A stretch of 64,000 nt of DNA from Fistularia commersonii. Lineage: Eukaryota; Chordata; Actinopteri; Syngnathiformes; Fistulariidae. The translations under genes and the position numbers were made by a program. Positions within the stretch are counted from its first letter, which is position 1. Every line of letters starts with the position of its first letter. This document shows positions 1-13,560 of the stretch, piece by piece. The stretch is from NCBI GenBank assembly GCA_037954325.1, contig JBBMNZ010000013.1, positions 9,358,501 to 9,422,500 on the forward strand, written 5' to 3'. The notes under the pieces were generated by a model that was given only the letters and a program-made list of their open reading frames with translations, did not search any database and was not told the origin of the DNA.

Positions 1-1319
1 AGACTTCAAGTCGGGACTATTTTTATATTAATTGTCAAGGCTTTATTCAATACTATTGTTGGCAATAAGGTTTAAGCTGTCTACGGTCTTCATAAATGAC
101 CTAACTTAATGTACCTTTCTTTCAATTTTTATTTATGCATTTTTAAAAGCCCAGCATTTTGTACCTTCTGATATTATTCAATGAACTAATTTTGCGTAAA
201 AGAGTGATTTTGTTATGCTCAGAGAGTTAAAATGGATCAGTAAGCTCACAGCATATTGCACAGAGATGATAAACAGCCCCAATCTCTAGATCCACATCTC
301 AAAACTGAAGTGGTGTCAGTGCACTGGCTATCCGTCATTACTGATCTTTTCCTGGTCCTGTGAGATTCCTCAGACCAAAGGCATGGAACCAGGCCTTGTA
401 GAACAGACATCATTTGGATTCTGCTGTGGTTTATCATTCACTGGCTCAAGCTTTTTCCTTGATGCTCAGGGACAGGGTGGATACCAGACATTTTCAGTGT
501 ATTTTGCAATCTGATATGTTGGAGTTCTTCAAAAGCTAGCCATGCATTATGTAATTCCTTGGGTAACTTTCATTTTCTTCTTCTACAAATCATTGATACA
601 GCACTTAATAATTTTGTCAAAGAATTATAAGATGTTGTGCTTTGCTATAATGACCTTTAAAAATGTAATTATACATGCCAAAGGTTCAAAGATGTCTAAA
701 GATGCCTTGAGACATTTCTACCTCAGGATGTGATTATAAATAAAGCTTATCCAAATAGAAATAGTCATTTATTCAGTTCTATGCCAGTGATGAAGTAAAT
801 TTGAAGCTTTTATCCTTTTCTTGTGCTTGCTGACATTATAAGTAACAGCTAATTGTAGAATAATTCTAGAAATATGTTTTATGCCCAATCCCTCGATTAC
901 ACACCAAAAAAGTGAGAAGCTGTATTGTGTGCCTGGTACCTGTTGTCTTATGCTTTCTCTCTTTTTTGTAGCAGTGAGGCACACATGATGGGAATACATT
1001 ATGGTTAAATGTTTTGCTAATGATTTAAAGTTTCCATAAGCCTAAATGAATTTCAGGTACCAGCTTAGTTCACTTCAACAAAGATTGATAAAATGCTGCT
1101 GTATGGATGTCTTTGCGAGATAGTGCGGTTTAATGAAGGGGTGTAGCGAAAGATACCCCTATGTAATTTTCTTGAGCATACCGCAGAGCAGCTTCCATTG
1201 AGGAATATTTCCTGCTCAGTTGTATCAGAGGAAAATATATCTGTGATAAGGTTGTTTTGTATTTGTTATTATGCTTAGATCATAAAATGATACCTGAAAG
1301 ACATACACACCACCCGCCT
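1..1319. other. No recognisable feature
   Basis: AT-rich unique sequence; only short chance ORFs. A small hairpin (AGGGGT...ACCCCT) lies near 1138-1161. Confidence 0.6.
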
Positions 1320-1710
1320 CACCCATTAAGTGTCCTCAATTGTGAGCGACGCAGCCACCCTGCACACAGCCTGTTCAGCCTCCTGCCTTCAGGGAGAGGG
1401 CATGCAATTGCACCATATACCATTATGGTACTACCAACTGAACTTTGCACTAAACTGTGCACAAAAAAAACAAAAAAAAAACAGAAAAAAAAACAAACAA
1501 ATTTATCATAATGTATCTCCATGTACTTTATACTTCACGTCTCTGTTTATTGTTAAAGTAACAGTGCATTTTACTGCTGATTTGCACTCTATTATTATTA
1601 TGATCATTTTGTTAATTTCACGTCACAGAGGGATTGTGAGAAATGTCTTCTTGATTCCGCTGTATGTCAAGTACATGCAGAGAAATTGAAAATAAAACTG
1701 ACTTTGACTT
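1320..1710 (+). mobile_element. L2/CR1-type LINE 3' end, decayed
   Basis: The start encodes HPAHSLFSLLPSGRG, matching the C-terminal HP-H-LFNLLPSGRR motif of fish L2-like LINEs. A 3' UTR follows, ending aaaataaaactgactttgac, a tail typical of such elements. An A-rich stretch at 1461-1502 interrupts it. 5'-truncated and non-coding now. Confidence 0.55.
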
Positions 1711-4475
1711 GGAGTCATACTTAAAAATATGATAGGTTTAGCACTGTTAATTGGGACACAGGCTAGGATGTTCCATTCATAGCATCATATTCATTGTGCT
1801 TCAAATGTGCTAAGGGTTGGTGGTTACTGTAGGTGAACAGATCAAGGGAATTATACATTTTTACTTGCCTTAATGCCTGTTCCGATACTTCAGATCTGCC
1901 AAAAATGGGTTTTATGCAGATTTACCAACTTAATATATTCATTAAATTGTTGACTGAATTCTTCTGGGCCCAGATGCCTCCTATAGTTGGATAAACTTGA
2001 TCTATTAGCTTATCAATTTCACGTCTTGACTACTTTCATGACCATAGATTTACTGTTGAGAAAGGTAATTTCCTATCCTAGTTCTTTAATGCACATAAGT
2101 CTGACTCAGGCTATATTGAGAGAAAGGAAATTTTCAAACTAAACATGAATAACGCTGCTTCATCTTGATGTTAGTTCACAATATTGGGTCACTTGAGACA
2201 TTATCTGGAATGCACAAGCAACTGGGTGTATATATAACTCTTTGGTGACAAGAAATGCATAGTCTTCAGCTTATCTACAGGTTTGTTTACTGCCTGTGTT
2301 CACAACAGCTGCCTAAAAATTAAAGTCACATTTTCTTATTGAAATACAAATTGAGACAATCCATTCCTCTAATAGTCAAATCTTTATCGGGATTAGTACT
2401 AAAACTGTGTGTAATGTCCCCTTTTTAATTTGTAGTCCCTGTTTTATTTCTGTGTAATATTTCCAGAGAAATTAATTGAAAATGTCAGAAAAATGCCTCA
2501 TTCATTTTTCAGATCAGTCACAAGTTACATGAAAACTATGTGAACTGGCTTAGTGAAATGGCAGTCTTCATTTTTGAGTACTTCTCATTAATCACTTTCT
2601 AAAAGTAGTTGAATCCTGGGTGACTTTTTAAAATCCCCCTCACTAAATGAGACATGGAGAAGGCGGAATCAGTTTTAAGTCTTGATACATTTCAGGCACT
2701 GGCAAAGCCTGAGTGCAACACACACTAAAACATTCAAGCTTAATGCATGTGAACATTATCAGTCTTCCAGTTATGGGTCACTGATTAATTTTTCTGTGGC
2801 ACTGGGAGGTTCTTTAATATTTTAATAATGTTTCATCTTTCATCCAAGAGACTCTGTCAGTTTGTACGTAATGTCCGTATCATTATATTGGGAGTAGCTC
2901 GACTCAGATGAGCATTGTCCAAAATTTCAATTGAAGTGTGATTGTGAAAGACACTAGTTGTTCAATCGAAAATAATTTCATTTACTTTTTTAAAAACTTC
3001 GATTCAGTGTCCTACTTGGGCGTTATCTAGACCATGCTAAAATTCCAATTTTCAATGTTTTGTCACTAACCCGAGCTGCTTGACAAAAACACAAGCTGTA
3101 TGGACAATATTATGTTCACAGACTGTTGCATCACTGAATGTCTTGCAGTGTTCGATTAATACAGATCGGACATCTTTTCCATATTCATTACTTGGGAATT
3201 TATGAAACTGTGGTTTCACAGATTCTACAGATCTGTGTAGTTATAAACCTTTTTATGCAAATGGCTTGTATCTTGCTTGGTCTCTCCAGTTCATCAGCTT
3301 CAGGTGCTGTTGCCATGTTGGATCAGAAATCAGAATTAACCCATTATCAATCTTCCTACATTGGCATACTAAGTAGTCAAAGTGGTCCTTTGGTCAAATT
3401 TAAAAGGTGATTAGCTTTACCCTCTGACACTATCTTTCTTTTTTTAGATAAGCCACAGCTTTGCTTTAGAAAACATCAGTGAAAATTCAAGTCTCTGAAT
3501 AAATCAAATCAATCATTTTGTTCCTAAGTGGGTGTTTACTTGACTGTTTGTAAGCTGTTGTGACCCCAATAGTTCACAGCTCCCCTGAAGTAAAACAAAG
3601 AATCGGTGTTGTTTGGTTCTCTTATGCCCCATTGCTGTATTTTGTCACTATTGCTATATTTATGCCTTATATTTCAGGGTTGCAGCTTGTGGAATGGATC
3701 TCACTGACTTTCTTCCTTGTCGTTGTAGAAAAAAAGTATCTCTTTCTTCACTGAATAAATCCCCCCTTTGCCACAAATACCTTCCTTTCCATTTTTCTCC
3801 AACAAAACAAGGGACTTAGGACAATGAGTACTGACATTTTCTGCCACAGGGTTCATTAGCACACCTATGCGTGACTATATAATATATTTTAGTAAACATT
3901 TTCATTCTGCTTAGAGCTCTGACTGTTTGGTGTACTTGGCAGGTTACTGAGTTAAAGACTTTTTTTTTTTGGAAAATACTCAATAGCTGTTTTTTTTTTA
4001 TACCAATGCTCATTTGAATAGTTTTGAAAATCTTACAATTGTGATCTGTGCTGACAAACCATGATTAAAGGGGATCTGTCACTGAATTTCCATTTGTTGA
4101 AGGGAAACATTATTATAATTACTGAATTGAAAAAATTGATATAATTAGACAAAAAATTCACTACCAAGAGCCACTAGGGTGTTTCCATGTGCACTGTTAA
4201 ATTATTTGGCATTACTCCGTTTGCAGATCACAATTTTGCTTCTGATAGCTCACCATTCTGGTGAGCTACATTACCAACATGTGATTAAATTTGAAATGAG
4301 TGTTTTCTTGTGAACGGGAAGGTCAAGTGAAAGATACATAATAATTGTAGGGTACTATCAAGGATACTATTCTAGCTGTATGAGAATATAATAATATTCC
4401 TGTAATATTCCCTCGAGGTCTGCTGTGACACAAAATAGGTAGAAGGCCATACTGAAACATGTTGGTGCTCAATCA
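1711..4475. other. Unassigned non-coding DNA
   Basis: No exon, repeat family or motif cluster seen. ORFs up to 90 codons look random. Confidence 0.6.
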
Positions 4476-4491
4476 TAGCGCCACCTTCTGG
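4476..4491 (-). promoter_or_regulatory. Possible CTCF binding site
   Basis: The minus strand reads CCAGAAGGTGGCGCTA, close to the vertebrate CTCF core (CCAGCAGGGGGCGCTA). A single motif match; no other support. Confidence 0.35.
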
Positions 4492-6241
4492 CTAAAAACC
4501 ACCATATATTCAGCTTTTGTTTGAATCCTACCTATTTTTGGCTCTTATGTTGATTATGTATAATCATCAAGCTTGTTTTCTTTTTATCATGATGAAAAAG
4601 AATACTTTTGCAGCTCTTCTTAATATGATTGGATTTCATCCACACTTTAAGTATTTGATTGAAGTTTTGACTTGAACATGAAGATGTTTTTTTCACACTG
4701 CTTCCTTTTGGAGTAAGACATTTATTTTACACGCCCCAGGCTCTTGATCAGATCATTCTCAAATGTATTTTATAAAACCTGGGGACACTGATTCCATTTA
4801 TCAAAAATAAAAAAAATCTATAGTATAAAATGAAAGTCAGAATGCAAATCAGAAGTATAAAAATCTAATGAAAAATTAAATAACTGCTCATCCATCCTCA
4901 AACCAGATCTACATCTGGGTTCAGTAACTTTACAGGCGCTCATGTTTAAAAAGAAGTACCGCCACTGCACAAACCAATGGTCATTTCAAGACAATATACA
5001 GTCTATCCTCCCTCACAGTGAGGACTCAAGCTTACTTAATCAGAATTCAGACCTCCATCTTGTGGAGGATGACAAGTAGCCATCTGGTTATTCTTTTCTT
5101 CAGACCTGCATGGGAAATGCATCTAAAAATAGCATCAAAGGAAAATTGTTTTTTGAAAATGAGCTGTTGCATCCAGAGCGAAAAGATCTCTCTCATGTTG
5201 TCACTCGGGGGTTCTGATACATTTGGATGCAGATCCAGTCACACTTAATTGTCTTTTCAGAGAGAAGATGTCTGAGAGAAAGCATGACAAACAATACAGA
5301 CTGCTAAGGAGCACTTTTTACAAGCATTAATTGACACACGAGGGAATAAGGCTTCTTATCTACTCCCCTTGAAAATCTGTCCAACCTCTAAGATCTTCTT
5401 AGGTGCACTGACAAGGTGTGGGTGTGTTTTTCAAAATCAAACTTTGTTTCAGTATCCGAAATTGTGATGCTCATCGTGGACCAAGAAAATTAATTTCCAG
5501 CAATGGTGAAGAATTTATATGTATTTCTGATAACTCATTTGTTTTAAAATGATGTCCTTTTTATTGTTCTTTCTTCTCAATATGCTTGACCTCTTGCTCT
5601 GTGTTTTTGTTCAATTGAAAATCAAAATTGCTTTCTGCAATGAAGTATTGCATTTATGCTATCCTAGTTGCCTTTACTTATCAGAGATGAGAAAATGATC
5701 GACTTTCTTTGAAACCAAGAAAGAAGGATCCATTTACCTTTTACTTATTAAGGATGAATAACTCCAAAGTTATCTTTGTGGGTGCCCATGTCAATATTAA
5801 ATATTATCCACCAGTTCAGGTCTTTTTCTCACAGCTGCTTATAATGAATGAGCACTTTGTCCGTCACATTTCAACCTGCAAGTGCTGCACACTATATCCG
5901 TCATCCATTTCAATGAAATCACATTTTTGAGTGTAGGAAATTCCCTTGATGTTGTCTGACAAGGTGTTTTTCAAAGGTGTTATTTTTATTGGCATTATCA
6001 GACAACAGTACTGCAGTTATGCTGTTGATAAAAATTGGCATGAATAGTTGTGGCAGCTATTTCAAGGAACAATGGGATTTTCCACAAGGCAACTCTGGCA
6101 GTCAATGTCCACACCTTCCTGCAATAACATAGCAAGTGCCTTGAGAGCAGAAATGTGTACGTCGTATCCAATTATAATTATTGTTTGAATCAATTAAAGA
6201 AAAAAACAATGTATTTTATCTTTACTAAATCGTTGATCTTG
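4492..6241. other. Unassigned non-coding DNA
   Basis: Nothing recognisable. Confidence 0.6.
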
Positions 6242-6650
6242 ATAACAGTGTCAATGATGAAAAGACAGAAGGCATAGCTTGAGGTTGCAGAGATGAAGAT
6301 GTTGATGTTCTGTTTGGGAGTGATGAGGGTGGATAGGATCAGGAATGAGTCTATCAGGGGGGCAACACATGTTAGATGTTTTGGAGAGAATGTCAAAGAA
6401 GCCAGACTGAGATGGTTCGGTCATGTACAAAAAAGGGATAATGAATATATTGGAAGACGGATGCTGGAATTGGATCTGCCAGGCAGGAGGTTTAGAGGAA
6501 GACCAAAGAGAAGATTTATGGATGGAGTGAGAGAGGATATGAAGGTAGTTGGTGTGAGAAAGGAGGATACAGATAATAGGGTTAGATGGTGATGGTTGAT
6601 TCGCTGTGGCGACCTCTGAGGGGAAAAGCTGAAAAAGAGGAGAAGATTGT
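6242..6650 (+). mobile_element. 5'-truncated RTE LINE copy (C-terminus and 3' UTR)
   Basis: About 410 bp equal to the last part of the 60.9-64 kb element in sense orientation. It starts just before the EVAEMKMLRF segment. Translation shows VDRIRNESIRG, LRWFGHVQKRD and RGRPKRRFMDG, and then the 3' UTR with 'gctgtggcgacctctgagg'. Several substitutions and a late stop are visible. A dead-on-arrival insertion. Confidence 0.85.
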
Positions 6651-6782
6651 TGATCCTGATCCAAAATAACTACCGAAAGGCATAGCTGTCTTGAAAAAAG
6701 TACTTTTGAAGAGGTATGGTAACAAACTGTATTTGACTTCACTGCTTCAATACACAAAAGTATTTTGGCTCTTTGGAAGAAC

Positions 6783-6800
6783 TATTATTATTATTATTAT
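6783..6800. repeat. (ATT)n tract beside SINE
   Basis: A short ATT trinucleotide run, continuing as ATG/ATT variants to 6816, immediately before the SINE head. Confidence 0.7.
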
Positions 6801-6818
6801 GATTATGATTATTATTTT

Positions 6819-6985
6819 GGGGGATGGCGTGGCGCAGGAGACAGAGCTATCGTCTTGTAAACTTAACATTCCTGGTTTGATTCCAGGTTCCTCCTCGATG
6901 GCAGCCTACCGCTCATTGTTCATCCATGATGGGTTAATTGCAGAATTTCCCCATGGAAATTGATTAAGGATAGTTATTGTTGCTT
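6819..6985 (+). mobile_element. tRNA-derived SINE (AFC-like)
   Basis: The pol III A box is tggcgcaggaga at 6830-6841 and the B box is ggtttgattcc at 6874-6884, with tRNA-like spacing. They are followed by a body containing 'tggcagcctaccgctcattg' and a LINE-like tail 'aatttccccatgg'. The head resembles teleost AFC-type SINEs. Not a functional tRNA: the cloverleaf is degraded and fused to the SINE body. Confidence 0.7.
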
Positions 6986-7449
6986 TTACACTTAATAAAA
7001 TTTTTTGCCATTCCTACAATCTTTTCAGGAACAAGGCCATTTTGTTATGCATTCACACAGGATAGGAAATAGGTACTCATACACCACAGTGGTGGAACTC
7101 ATACACTCTACGTCCATTACCAGATGCTTCGCAAAGACCTTGGAGGGCCTTTCAAAAAAAAAAAAAGGTTGTGGTCAGTGTTCAGCTGTTCTCTTGTGAC
7201 TTGCCAAAAAATGGACAGAAACAGTTAGAAACAGGCCAACAAAAAGTTTCCACAAAATATATTCAGAGTTGGCTAAAGGCGGGTATTTCTTAAAGGGAGC
7301 AAATAAGAACACTTAAAATTCGAATAACTAAATTCTTAGAACTGTTCTGTCCGAAAGTGGCTATTCTAATCATATGCAGTACTCGTAGAAACAATTGTCC
7401 ATATAAACTAGCATGACCTTATCAACTGTTGTGCTGTCTCGTGAGAGTG

Positions 7450-7451
<2 letters not shown>
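6986..7451. other. Unassigned non-coding DNA
   Basis: Unique sequence between the SINE and the CA array; nothing recognisable. Confidence 0.55.

Positions 7452-7534
<83 letters not shown>
7452..7534. repeat. (CA)n microsatellite, 83 bp
   Basis: Uninterrupted AC dinucleotides. Translated 'TH' runs here are artefacts. Confidence 0.97.
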
Positions 7535-7536
<2 letters not shown>

Positions 7537-7619
7537 AGCCATGGCAGTTTCTGAAAGGTCACAGGTCTCTTGACACTAGGCAGCGGATTATTCTGCAAAC
7601 CAAAGATTATTAGTAAGTT

Positions 7620-8505
7620 TAGAGAAAGAAGTTAAGGAGACTTAATGGTGGAATAAGGAAGCGCAGGAGTCTATACACAGGAGAGGCTAGCAAAGACGAA
7701 TTGGGACTTGGAGGGGACTGAAGAGAATGGACAGGAATACCATGTAAAGCAGTGTAAGGTAAAGGTAGGGATGACAAAGGCTAAACAAAGGGTGCATGAT
7801 AACTTATATGCTGGGTTGGACAGTAAGGAGGAGAGCATGATTTATATGGGCTGGCAAAACAAAGGAATAGAGATGAGAAGCATGTGCAGGACATGTATGC
7901 AAGATGTGATACAGTGGTGATTTTTGCTGTAGGGAAGACAGAGGAGTTCAAAGTGTAGGTGGTAGTACATCAGGTATCTGCTCTGAGCCCCCTCTTGTTT
8001 GCAGTGGTGATGGACAGGCTTGGCAGAAGAGGTTAGACATTCTGATCTGTAGTGGAAGCAGGTGGAGAAAAGTGTCAGGGGTGATAGGTGATAAAGCCAG
8101 AATGAACGGAAAGGTGTACAAGACAATTGTGAGACCAATGATGCATGATCTTGCTAGAGGTAGTGAAGATGTTGAGGTTCTCTTTGGGAGTGACGAGGAT
8201 GGATAGGATAAGGAATACGTCTATCAGAGGGACAGGACATGTTAGATATTTTGTAGAGAACGTCAGGAAAGCCAGACTGTGATTGCTCGGTCATGTTCAG
8301 AGGAAGGATAGTGAATAAATTGGTGGAAGGATGCTGGGGTTCGCACTGCCAGGCAGGAGGTCTAGAGGAAGACCAAAGAGAAGTTTCCTGGATGTATTGA
8401 GAGAGGGCATGAAGTTAATTGGTTTGAGAGAATAGGATATAGAGAATAGGGTTAGGTGGAGGAGGTTGATTTGCGGTGGCAACCCCTGAAGTGTGAACCC
8501 AAAAT
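7620..8505 (+). mobile_element. RTE LINE relic with internal deletions
   Basis: Blocks align in order to the 60.9-64 kb element: the linker before the RT (7620-7850), RT palm (MYARC near 7895, then QVSALSPLLFAVVMD-like near 8000), the segment after the RT (8045-8145), and the C-terminus plus 3' UTR (8160-8505, with 'ggtggcaacccctga'). At least three internal segments are missing and stops are frequent. It is independent of the 6242 copy because both carry the 3' end. Confidence 0.8.
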
Positions 8506-11500
8506 TATAACAAAAAGTATGTCTTGAGTCAAGTCAAATATATCAATAAATTGACAAAATCCAAAGGTGAGAAAAAGGGGAAAACACAACATATTGTAAC
8601 TTACAAAGTCCATTATTATTTTGCTATGTAGGAGATTGAAATATGTGGTGTAATAATGATATTATGACCATGAACATATAGACATTTGTAAGTATATCAC
8701 AGAAACATTTGTCATTGCCAATAGTATCAACAGTACTATAAATTTCTTTGAGGTGGTTGTAAGTATATAAGTATTTCGACAAGGATAATATTTTATCTTT
8801 TTTTTGCACATGCTATATACTTAGGATATTCAAAAGCTAGCATTATTCTGAAATGTCACATTATTTTTTGGGAATACATTGATCTTTCCATAACCCTAAC
8901 TGTCAACATTTTTTTTTCTTACTTTTCATGGTGTTAACCACCTATTCCTTCCTGTGACCTTTACTTTATGGTTTAAAAGGCTGACAAGCCTATGCAGCCA
9001 AGTCAGGTTGCTTTTTTTATTTGTTTATTGGCAATTTGCATGTGATGTTTTCTCAAGTCATTATTTCAGAACCAATTATTGTTCTTTCCTTTGAGCAATC
9101 ATTAATAAGCTGTCAAGTGAAACTTAGATAGGGAGTCCTTTGTGCTTTTGTGCTACCCCATGAGCCCCCCAATTCCCCATCAGGGACAAATAGTCTTTCT
9201 GATTCCGATTTTTAAATTAAAGTATTTGTAGATATGAGAACATAACTACTTTCTGTACCAAGTTTTGTTTTAAACCTATTTGTCGCACAATGGATGATCC
9301 CAAATCCAGAGTCATACATAACCAACAAGCATCTTAATTTCCTTATCCACGATACAATGTATGTCTTTGGGTGATTTTTGTAATAGCTGACTTTGCCAAA
9401 GTTTGACTTGCTTCATTTTTTCATTTTCAGACATTGTCCTTTGTATTGGCTAGTTTGAAATACAAAAAGGCTTTGTTTTCTTAATACCTTTCTTAGCAGT
9501 TTGTCAAAAGCATGAACTGATATTGTGTCTATATCCTGGGGACCCTCATAACATACTGCATGATACATACTGTTTTGAATGCATCTCAAAGGTAGTTTTA
9601 CACTTGATTACCCATTCATTAAAATGCATAATCTTTGAACTATCTGAAGAAAGCATAATAAACTATCTTTGACTGTAAAACAACATAGGGGTCCATGCAC
9701 ATTAAAGGTTTTAATTTCTACCTTGACTAAATGGAACCTGACAAGTTCGAGTTCCTTACCAAATAACTCATCCTGTCTATGTGTAAGACTTAGGTCGTGT
9801 GAAGCTTGGCAACTGCTGCTGTCAATTAAGAAAACTTTTCAAAAAGGTGCAAGTCGTAAGATTTAAAAAGTATTGTGCAAAAGTTTTGGCTTTTGCTAAA
9901 GGCTCCACTTTGCCCAAATTGAACCATAAAGTGGCTCAAATTTTCAAGATTGAACAGTGGCAAATCATTGTAAAGTTCTTTGGAATTGTATAAAAGAAAT
10001 ATGCAATTTGAAGTGTCAGCTGTGCGATTCTTCTCCACTTACAAACCTCTGAAAACTTAGATCTAAATAGACAATGTCATTTTCTCCCAATTGTCCTTAA
10101 AGGGCAGGCATGCACTTTGCACATGCTGCCTTTATGATTTAACTGCTCTTTGTCTTTGCTATAAATATATTGGAAGTGAAAAGCCTGGTTAATAGTCTCA
10201 TGAGAATACCACAACTGATTGGCATGTTTTACCAGCCACTGCTAAGCCACATCTGTCAGACACCTTGTTTATACATCTGCTCAGGCAACTCATAACTTGA
10301 CTGTCAGCTGCCATCTTTGGAAGCTTTCAGGCTTGGGCCTGGCCAAAATATGTCCTGTAGGACATTTTAGACTATGAGTTGAGCAATATTACATTGTATT
10401 GTGGTGACTAATGTGAACAGAAACTTTTTTCAAGCACGACTCAATCAAGGTCTTGTGACTTTATCTCATCAGTAACACTTCGAGTGACTCGAGGCTAATT
10501 TTGGACTGTGTGGGTTGTCTCACCAGCCGCCATTCAACAGGATCCAGACAGGACTGTAAGTATATTCTCCCTCACAGAGCAAGCTGTTAGTAATTGCAGA
10601 GGACCTGAGTATTATCGGAAAATGACTCGTGACCTGCATCACTTATGCTTTGGTGAATGTCACTTTGACCTTTTTTTTTTTTTCTTTTTCCAAATATGCT
10701 ATTGGAAAAGTCCAGTTTTTCATTCAACTTAAATGTCAACAACATAATCGAGTCATTATCAAACAGGCAGAATGCAGAGTAATCCATTTTAATTGATATT
10801 CTATAATGAAGCTATTGAACAATGTATGCAAGGGCATTATTGTGTTTGTAACTTTGAATGCCTTGGCTTTTCAGTTTAGTGAAAAATCATTTTTCTTTCT
10901 GTGAATCACTCTGGGCTCATAGAAACTTTAAATTGATGATTTGATTACTTAAATATAATAAGGTTACAAGTTAATCTTAAAGACAATATGGTGACATCAT
11001 ATTTGAGAAAATTCCATATGTAATCTATAGCGTACAGGGAATACTGGATTTTAGATTCGAAAAAGTTAAATTGTCCTTTTTAATGACCCAGTGAGTTGTC
11101 AGATATGTTAGTGGTCCCTCATTTTCGCTGCTCACTGTACCTTTTAATGAGGCATCTCTTTAATGTATCGTTGAGGTTTGCTCCGGTAAGCTTCATTTGA
11201 TTATACCTGCATCCTTTCCTTAGTCGGCAGAGCATAATGTCAGTCTCTTCATTTCGGATGTCATTTCCTCATGTATTTCCCCTTTTTCTTTTTCCACTCC
11301 ACTTGTCTGCTGATATTGTGACATCAACCCTCGTTCTGGACAGATGTGTAGACTCAAAGGTGCAATTCATCAACCTGCATACGCATAAGTGGCACAGCAG
11401 ACATGATTGATAATGTAGATTCTTACATAGTCAGTTTAGACCTAACATATTGTATATTAAAATGCATCAATATGGAGTGTATATAACCTTCCACTCATTG

Positions 11501-11640
11501 AACAATCATAAAGCTCAATACAAGCAAAAAACAAAAAAATTGAATGTGGATTGAAAATGTGATGGACAATCAAAGCCTCATGACTGACCCTGTATGTTTG
11601 TAATTCTTTTTTAAACTCTTGCGTTCTGGTTATTCTAAAC
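8506..11640. other. Unassigned non-coding DNA
   Basis: No repeat family recognised. A weak exon-like pair (10527-10555) was rejected. Confidence 0.55.
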
Positions 11641-12356
11641 CAGGGTTCTCAGACTTGCGGCCCGGGGGGCAATTGTGGCCCTCGAAACAATATTTTGTGG
11701 CCCCCTGCCTAATATCAAATCTTTGTGTAGGTGCGACCCATGCGTTTTTTCTCACATGCATCTGGGGGGTTTTATCCAGTGGGTTTAAAAAAATAAAATG
11801 GGCAAGGAATAAATGAAAAAGAAACTTTGCAATGTATTTTTTGCTTCAAAGTTGAAGACAAAATGATTTTTGATGAAAAACGTCTAGTGACATCGTTAAA
11901 ATGATCTTTACTTTTCTTATTTCTATAAAAACCATCAAAACATTAGCAAAAAAAAAAAAAAAAAAAACGGCACAAATAAATAGATAGAACTTAGCCTTGT
12001 AAACATTATACCTCCTCTTATACATGCTACAAGTCAATTTTCTAATAAATTCTAGTGGCAGATTTTCCCACAGTGACAAGATAATTTTCTTTTAACTCAA
12101 CAATATGTTTAGGATGTAATTTCATCAATTCTTTTTTAATATTCATTTTTAATATTAATTCATCATGTATGTTTTAGAGGAACAGTTCATTATATATAAA
12201 GATTTTTATATTTACCGGTTTACCTCCTTTACACCAAAACAAAGGAAAAATTTGGACTTAATGTTACATCTGGGTAATGATTTTACTAGTCCAGCCCTCT
12301 TGCCATCAGATTAGGCTGTATGTTGCCCCCGGACCAAAATGAGTTTGACACTCCTG
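11641..12356. mobile_element. Non-autonomous hAT-like DNA element, 716 bp
   Basis: Imperfect terminal inverted repeats: CAGGGTTCTCAGACT at the left and CAGGAGTGTCAAACT on the reverse of the right end. Flanking 8-bp duplications are ttctaaac (11633-11640) and ttttaaac (12357-12364), with one mismatch. CAGG ends and 8-bp duplications are hAT hallmarks. The G/C-rich subterminal 'ttgcggcccgggggg' is typical of fish hAT repeats. No transposase is visible. Confidence 0.75.
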
Positions 12357-13052
12357 TTTTAAACTTAAGGTGCAAAATGCACTTTGATTGTCATTAGTTG
12401 TGCTGGACTGCAAATATTCCAGAATTATGTAATTGGATTAAGGATTTTTTCAGGCTTTTAGAATGGAGCTACAAGTTAATTAATTCTCTATTATGCCTCT
12501 GGCTCCTGATCTGTGTAAATATTTTTCTCCTTATTTTACCTTAAACGAAAGATTTTATTTTTTCTTATTGATCTTAAAAAAGTATTTTTTTCAACTGAAG
12601 GAATTCAGTCTACTAATTTTGCGACTTTTTAATAATTTAAGTTCCATTTTAAAAACTTGACATGACTTTTTGCTTTTTTAGGCCCCTTTCTTTCACCACT
12701 TCAGGCTCCTTATGGTTTGAAATGTTGTGTAGAAGTTGCAACTTCTACTTTATGTTTAGAGGTTCTACCGAATCCACGTCGAGATTAAGAATACGTTTTT
12801 TTTTTTCCCAGGTGCTCAGGTCCTTTCCTCTCATTCCATGATCCCTTGTTCTTTTGTCGTGGGAACTCCTATAAATTTGACTGATGGACTGCCTCCTTGT
12901 GTATAACCTGCAACTTTTCAGTTGTTGCAGATTTAACAGTGACAGGGAAGTTGGATTTATTTCCATCTCGTCTATTAAGGGCTATCTTTAGAGTAGTATG
13001 ACACAAGATGCTTTTTAGTTATCGTCTTTTGACAACAGTTTGTGGGATTTTA

Positions 13053-13056
<4 letters not shown>

Positions 13057-13082
<26 letters not shown>
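13057..13082. repeat. Poly-T tract
   Basis: 26 consecutive T followed by ACAG. It looks like a splice acceptor, but no exon follows. Confidence 0.9.
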
Positions 13083-13083
<1 letters not shown>

Positions 13084-13560
13084 CAGAATATTTTTTCTCT
13101 GTCTTTATTTGACATTGCAATAAAATGCACACTCATAAGCCTTGATGCAACAAATCACTTACACAGCACTTTCATATTTTTTGAGGCATTATTTGTCAGG
13201 GCCTCATTCACAAGCATCGGGAAAGAATTACTTTTACTAAGCACAGTCTTTCTGAAGTACTGTAAAGTAAAAACCCTATTTTCAATTCGGTAGCACATAC
13301 TGATGGCACTTGTCATAAGAAAATGGATCTTCATTTCTTTCTGCAAGGTCACCTTTACATGGTATATTTGATTGAAAGAAACTACTCTTTTCAATAAAGA
13401 TGGACATCTGTGAATGCTTTAAAAAGAATGGTCAAGAAGTTAATAAAATTATGTTTTTAATCTTTGACACAACTAAGCTATAACTTTTTAACCAATACCT
13501 TTTCATGTTGTTTTTTTGTCAGTAATTTAATTGCTTTCAAACTTCTTGATTTCATTTTTC

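Noticed and set aside
6251..6757. 168-codon minus-strand ORF
   Set aside because: Antisense shadow of the RTE copy at 6242-6650.
6819..6890. A/B boxes as a functional tRNA gene
   Set aside because: No intact cloverleaf or anticodon stem, and the sequence continues into a SINE body.
7413..7613. ORFs with long TH, VC or HT repeats (also at 15.3, 30.3 and 35.2 kb)
   Set aside because: Translations of dinucleotide microsatellites.
10527..10555. 29-nt exon-like unit before gtaagtat
   Set aside because: Joining it to the 14680 exon in frame would create TGA; the acceptor is weak. It could only be untranslated.
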